From the NCBI GenBank assembly GCA_946183895.1, contig CAMHDX010000025.1, positions 1 through 8,967 on the forward strand: DNA of 8,967 nt, read 5' to 3'. The translations under genes and the position numbers were made by a program. This stretch comes from an uncultured Porphyromonadaceae bacterium (GTDB lineage: Bacteria > Bacteroidota > Bacteroidia > Bacteroidales > Muribaculaceae). Positions 6,377 to 8,967 of this stretch are shown piece after piece (position 1 is the stretch's first letter; each line of letters begins with the position of its first letter). The notes below the pieces were generated by a model. That model was not told the origin of the DNA, did no database searches, and saw only the letters and a list, made by a program, of their open reading frames with translations.

Positions 6377-8587
6377 CTACAGATTGATGCGCAGGGTAGC
6401 GCCCAACGCACGACCGCGGCCACGCTGCAGGAACTCATGACCGATTGACACGAAGTAGAAGGTGTTGTAACGCGTGCCGGTCAGGTTCTTAGCCCACAGT
6501 TGCACGCTCCACTTGCTCGCCGCGAGTGTGACGCGCGTGTCCATCAACGCGTAGAACGGCTGGCTGACCGTGTTCGCCTCGTTCCACTCGATGGGTCCCA
6601 CGCCATACACGCCCACATTCAACTCCACACACTTTGCCCACGCGCACTGCAGGTTGATGCGCTGCGTGGCATCGGCATGGAGCGTGTGCCGCGGCGAGTA
6701 GGGCACGATGCGGTGGCGGTAGTCGCGCGTGCCGTCGTTGTAGCGCACAAAGCGCGCGTCACAATAGCCGTATGCCACATTAACATCGGTTGTCGCGGTG
6801 GCATGCCACTGCACTGTCGCTTCGACACCCACACTGCGGGTGCGACCGGCGTTGGTCATCACACGTCCTGTTGTCGTGCCGTCAGGAAACACAGTCAGCT
6901 GGCGGTTGGTGCAGTCAATCCAGTAGGCATTGGCTGCAATAATCAGGTCGTCATTGCTCAGAGGCTTAATGGTGGTGCCCACCTCGTAGTTCCACGCGTG
7001 CTCGGGCTTGTAGCCCACAATGCGGTCCACATCGTACCGCGCACCGATGCCCATCATGCCCATCAGCCGTTGCTGCAGCACGTCGCTGAACATCTGCGTG
7101 TTGAAACCACCCGCCTTGAAACCCCGGCTGACCGCCAGCCAAACCATGTTGCCCGAGAGCCAGCGATGACTCACATTGAACGAGGGCAACAGTTGCAGGT
7201 GGTGACGACGCAGCCTGCCGGTATCGTCAATATCGATCGCCTCATGGCTGTACACCTCACCGTCGTGCATGATGTCATAGCCGGTGTGCGTCTCGCTGTG
7301 ATAGTTCAGGCGACTGTGCTCATAGTCCAAGCGCAATCCTGCGGCGAAGGTCCATCCACCGGTCGTATAGGTGGCTTGACCATAGCCCGCCACACCACCG
7401 GTGGGCATCACAAAGTCGCTGCCCAGCAGCATGGCGCGCTCCTGCCACGCAATCGGGTAGGACGGCGCGGCCTCGTTGCGATGCTGCTCAATGAGCCGCG
7501 CAATGCCGGTGTCGCCAAAGTTCACCGGAGCGCTCATCCTCAACCGGCGATAGAAGCCAAAGGCGCCCGCAATCCATTGCCACCCACTCGCCGCAGGGTT
7601 GGAGCGCACGATAAACTCCTGGGTCACCGCGTGCTCAGTGCGCGCCTGGGTGAGCGTGAAGTAGGGCTCGGGGGTGAAGTCCTGGTCCAGCGTCATGTTG
7701 TCGTCAATCATCTGGTAGGAGGTGATGCTCATCAGGGTTCCCCACGCGGTGTGCTTGCGCACCGTGAGCCCGTCAATGAGGTTGGTGCGGCGATAAAAGC
7801 AGGTGTCGTTGTGCGCTATCTTGCCGGTGGCGGTCCAGGCGTAAGGATAGCCACCCTGGCGCGACACGCTCATCGACAGCACGTTAGTCAGGCTCCACCC
7901 GTTTTCGCCCTGCCACTGCACCTTAAGCCTGCCGCCGCCGTGGCGCTCCCAATCGGTCAACTTGCCGTTGTACTCGTTGCGGAACTCGCCGGCGGTGGTG
8001 GTGTAGAATGCCGTGGCGCCTATCGCCCAGGCGGCATTGATGGCACGATTGTGCGACACCGAGACCTTGAACGACGAGTGGGACGCTCCTTGCAGCATGA
8101 CGCGCGTGCCGGGGTCAGTTCGCGGCGACAGCGTGGAGATGTTGATCACCCCGCCCATGGTGTTGCGACCATACAACATGCTTTGCGGTCCCCGCAACAC
8201 GTCCACCCGCTTCATGTCGGGCAGGTCCATGTCGTAGTTCTCCTTGCATAATATCGGCACATTATCAATCACGAGACCCAGCACCGGCTGGTCAATGCGC
8301 GCCCCGATGCCGCGCGAGTAGATGGTGCTGGTCATGCGGCTGCCGTAGTCCGGAATGAACACGCCGGGGGTGAGCACCGTGGCATCGCGAGGCGTAGTCA
8401 CAGCCTGCGACGCAATCGTGGCTTGATCAAGCGATGTCACCGCCCCAGCCCCACTCGGAGCCACACTCTTGACCGCGCTCACCATGACCTCGTCGAGAAG
8501 GAGCGTGTCGGCAGCCTCGGTGGCGGCGGTAGCACCGGCTGTGATGTATAGTAGTATAATAAATAATGTCGCAGTCAAACGTTTCAT
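6377..8587 (-). CDS. TonB-dependent outer-membrane receptor (FecA/BtuB-like, no SusC extension)
   Basis: The 736-residue product has a signal peptide (MKRLTATLFIILLYITAG, cleavage near residue 21-27), a TonB-box-like DEVMVSAV at 32-39, a plug domain at about 45-155 and a 22-strand-type barrel to the C terminus. The plug shows VLRGPQSMLYGRNTMGGV (130-147), characteristic of the family. The chain ends in a beta strand with a terminal Leu rather than the usual Phe. There is no N-terminal carboxypeptidase-regulatory-like domain and no SusD neighbour, so it is not a SusC-type polysaccharide importer. A siderophore, haem, cobalamin or other small chelate is the likely ligand, but nothing in the sequence decides this. 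The gene is convergent with the LtaS-like gene across 43 bases in which I see no clear terminator. Its promoter is almost on top of the ATG and flanked by a palindrome. Confidence 0.88.
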   Translation of the reverse strand: MKRLTATLFIILLYITAGATAATEAADTLLLDEVMVSAVKSVAPSGAGAVTSLDQATIASQAVTTPRDATVLTPGVFIPDYGSRMTSTIYSRGIGARIDQPVLGLVIDNVPILCKENYDMDLPDMKRVDVLRGPQSMLYGRNTMGGVINISTLSPRTDPGTRVMLQGASHSSFKVSVSHNRAINAAWAIGATAFYTTTAGEFRNEYNGKLTDWERHGGGRLKVQWQGENGWSLTNVLSMSVSRQGGYPYAWTATGKIAHNDTCFYRRTNLIDGLTVRKHTAWGTLMSITSYQMIDDNMTLDQDFTPEPYFTLTQARTEHAVTQEFIVRSNPAASGWQWIAGAFGFYRRLRMSAPVNFGDTGIARLIEQHRNEAAPSYPIAWQERAMLLGSDFVMPTGGVAGYGQATYTTGGWTFAAGLRLDYEHSRLNYHSETHTGYDIMHDGEVYSHEAIDIDDTGRLRRHHLQLLPSFNVSHRWLSGNMVWLAVSRGFKAGGFNTQMFSDVLQQRLMGMMGIGARYDVDRIVGYKPEHAWNYEVGTTIKPLSNDDLIIAANAYWIDCTNRQLTVFPDGTTTGRVMTNAGRTRSVGVEATVQWHATATTDVNVAYGYCDARFVRYNDGTRDYRHRIVPYSPRHTLHADATQRINLQCAWAKCVELNVGVYGVGPIEWNEANTVSQPFYALMDTRVTLAASKWSVQLWAKNLTGTRYNTFYFVSIGHEFLQRGRGRALGATLRINL

Positions 8588-8591
8588 GGCG

Positions 8592-8622
8592 CAAAATTAC
8601 TCATAAAACCGCTCACCGGCAA
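8592..8622 (-). promoter_or_regulatory. Promoter of the TonB-dependent receptor gene
   Basis: On the minus strand TAATTTTG (8599-8592) matches TAnnTTTG, and TTG (8622-8620) lies exactly 20 bases upstream. Only four bases separate the -7 element from the ATG at 8587, so the predicted transcript starts at or next to the start codon. The -33 element touches the palindrome at 8622-8639, which suggests regulated expression. Confidence 0.65.
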
Positions 8623-8639
8623 TCACTACATGTAGTGAT
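8622..8639. promoter_or_regulatory. Perfect 18-base palindrome, candidate operator of the receptor gene
   Basis: ATCACTACATGTAGTGAT is its own reverse complement along all 18 bases. It abuts the -33 box of the leftward receptor promoter and lies about 70 bases before the rightward -33 box. A dimeric repressor or activator bound here would be well placed to control the receptor. The TACA/TGTA core recalls CopY/BlaI-type sites, but those normally have two bases between the halves and this one has none, so I do not name a regulator. Confidence 0.5.
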
Positions 8640-8707
8640 ATTTTGTCGCCGCGCGGTTAGCCAAGACAAGTTTTTGTTAAAAAAATGATAAAAAAAAGTC
8701 GGTATCA

Positions 8708-8738
8708 TTGTTGAAATGGAAAAATTATAATAAATTTG
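8708..8738 (+). promoter_or_regulatory. Rightward promoter of the structured leader and the gene at 8957
   Basis: TTG (8708-8710), exactly 20 bases, then TAAATTTG (8731-8738) is a full match to the Bacteroidetes pattern, within a very AT-rich stretch. Transcription should begin near 8744, about 210 bases before the next start codon. Confidence 0.65.
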
Positions 8739-8744
8739 CCAAAC

Positions 8745-8956
8745 ATTTTTAGGCCTATGCGTTGGAGACAACTAATTGCGGTAGTTGAGTGCCGTCAAGG
8801 TTGTCTTCGCGTCAATGCCGCGATGCGAGGCTCAAGCCTTGACCGGTAACGGCGTGACGGCAGCATGACAACATAATGTAACACACTAAAGCTGATTGAG
8901 ATAAACATTAACAATAAACAATTTTATTAACTTTTTAAAAAATTTTTACTACAGTT
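8745..8956 (+). ncRNA. Long structured 5' leader (possible cis-regulatory RNA)
   Basis: From the predicted start to the ATG at 8957 the leader has a GC-rich folded core (about 8757-8863) followed by an AT-rich ribosome-access region. Hairpin CAACTA/TAGTTG spans 8769-8787. A long irregular stem then runs from 8792 to 8846: CCGTCAAGG with CCTTGACcGG, TTG with CAA, and CTTCGC with GCGAGG. The left arm of that stem can instead pair perfectly with a downstream copy, TGCCGTCA (8790-8797) with TGACGGCA (8855-8862). Two mutually exclusive folds are what a switch or attenuator would show. There is no terminator hairpin with a T run before the ATG, so control would more likely act on translation or stability. 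I do not recognise a known riboswitch class; it could also be an independent small RNA. Confidence 0.45.
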
Positions 8957-8967
8957 ATGGCTGAACA
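8957..8967 (+). CDS. Start of a gene cut by the right edge (Met-Ala-Glu...)
   Basis: ATG GCT GAA CA is preceded by a typical AT-rich Bacteroidetes start region and by the promoter and leader at 8708-8956. Only three full codons are visible, so the product cannot be named. What can be said is that it is the gene the long leader would control, and that it is divergent from the receptor gene. Confidence 0.45.

Noticed and set aside
6500..8251. Very long plus-strand open frame (583 codons) opposite the TonB receptor gene
   Set aside because: It is the antisense of a clear receptor gene, rich in His, Arg and Val as expected for a GC-rich shadow frame, with no recognisable domain.
8622..8639. Assignment of the palindrome to a BlaI/CopY-type regulator
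   Set aside because: The TACA and TGTA halves adjoin directly, whereas those sites have two bases between the halves.
8745..8880. Cobalamin riboswitch, tmRNA, SRP RNA or RNase P RNA in the right-hand leader
   Set aside because: None of the conserved sequence signatures of these RNAs that I know could be found.

Overview
The window looks like a chromosomal segment of a Gram-negative Bacteroidales bacterium, perhaps of the Muribaculaceae/Prevotella type. I infer this from four things: promoters that read TTG, about 20 bases, then TAnnTTTG (the Bacteroidetes sigma pattern); no strong Shine-Dalgarno sequences; a Bacteroidetes-style lipoprotein; and KDO (lipopolysaccharide inner-core sugar) synthesis genes. 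Coding DNA is GC-rich and the gaps between genes are AT-rich. I see no insertion sequence, CRISPR array, tRNA or rRNA gene.

Layout from left to right. Bases 1-272 hold no clear gene. They contain a possible leftward promoter and a hairpin-rich GC-rich stretch that runs off the left edge. Bases 273-4051 form one leftward gene cluster, read in the order kdsA (KDO-8-phosphate synthase), a phosphomannose-isomerase-like enzyme, a ribulose/allulose-phosphate 3-epimerase-like enzyme, kdsC (KDO-8-phosphate phosphatase) and a lipoprotein with an internal duplication. The first four genes are separated by 14 bases or less, or overlap. Bases 4052-4308 are a divergent control region with a promoter for each side, a rightward intrinsic terminator that serves no visible gene, and an 18-base inverted repeat. 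Bases 4309-6333 encode a five-helix membrane enzyme of the LtaS/alkaline-phosphatase superfamily, read rightward. Bases 6377-8587 encode a TonB-dependent outer-membrane receptor, read leftward and convergent with the LtaS-like gene. Bases 8588-8956 are a second divergent region with a near-leaderless receptor promoter, a perfect 18-base palindrome beside it, and a rightward promoter driving a leader of about 210 bases with a long irregular stem. That leader ends at an ATG at 8957, of which only three full codons are visible.

How the genes fit together. KdsA and KdsC are the second and third enzymes of KDO synthesis; KdsD (arabinose-5-phosphate isomerase) and KdsB are not in the window. Between kdsA and kdsC lie a sugar-phosphate C1/C2 isomerase and a C3 epimerase, translationally coupled by an ATGA overlap. 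The pair could in principle make the arabinose-5-phosphate that KdsA consumes, or feed another phosphosugar into the envelope. This is the main biological hypothesis here; it is inference. The divergent LtaS-like transferase and the lipoprotein also point to the cell envelope.
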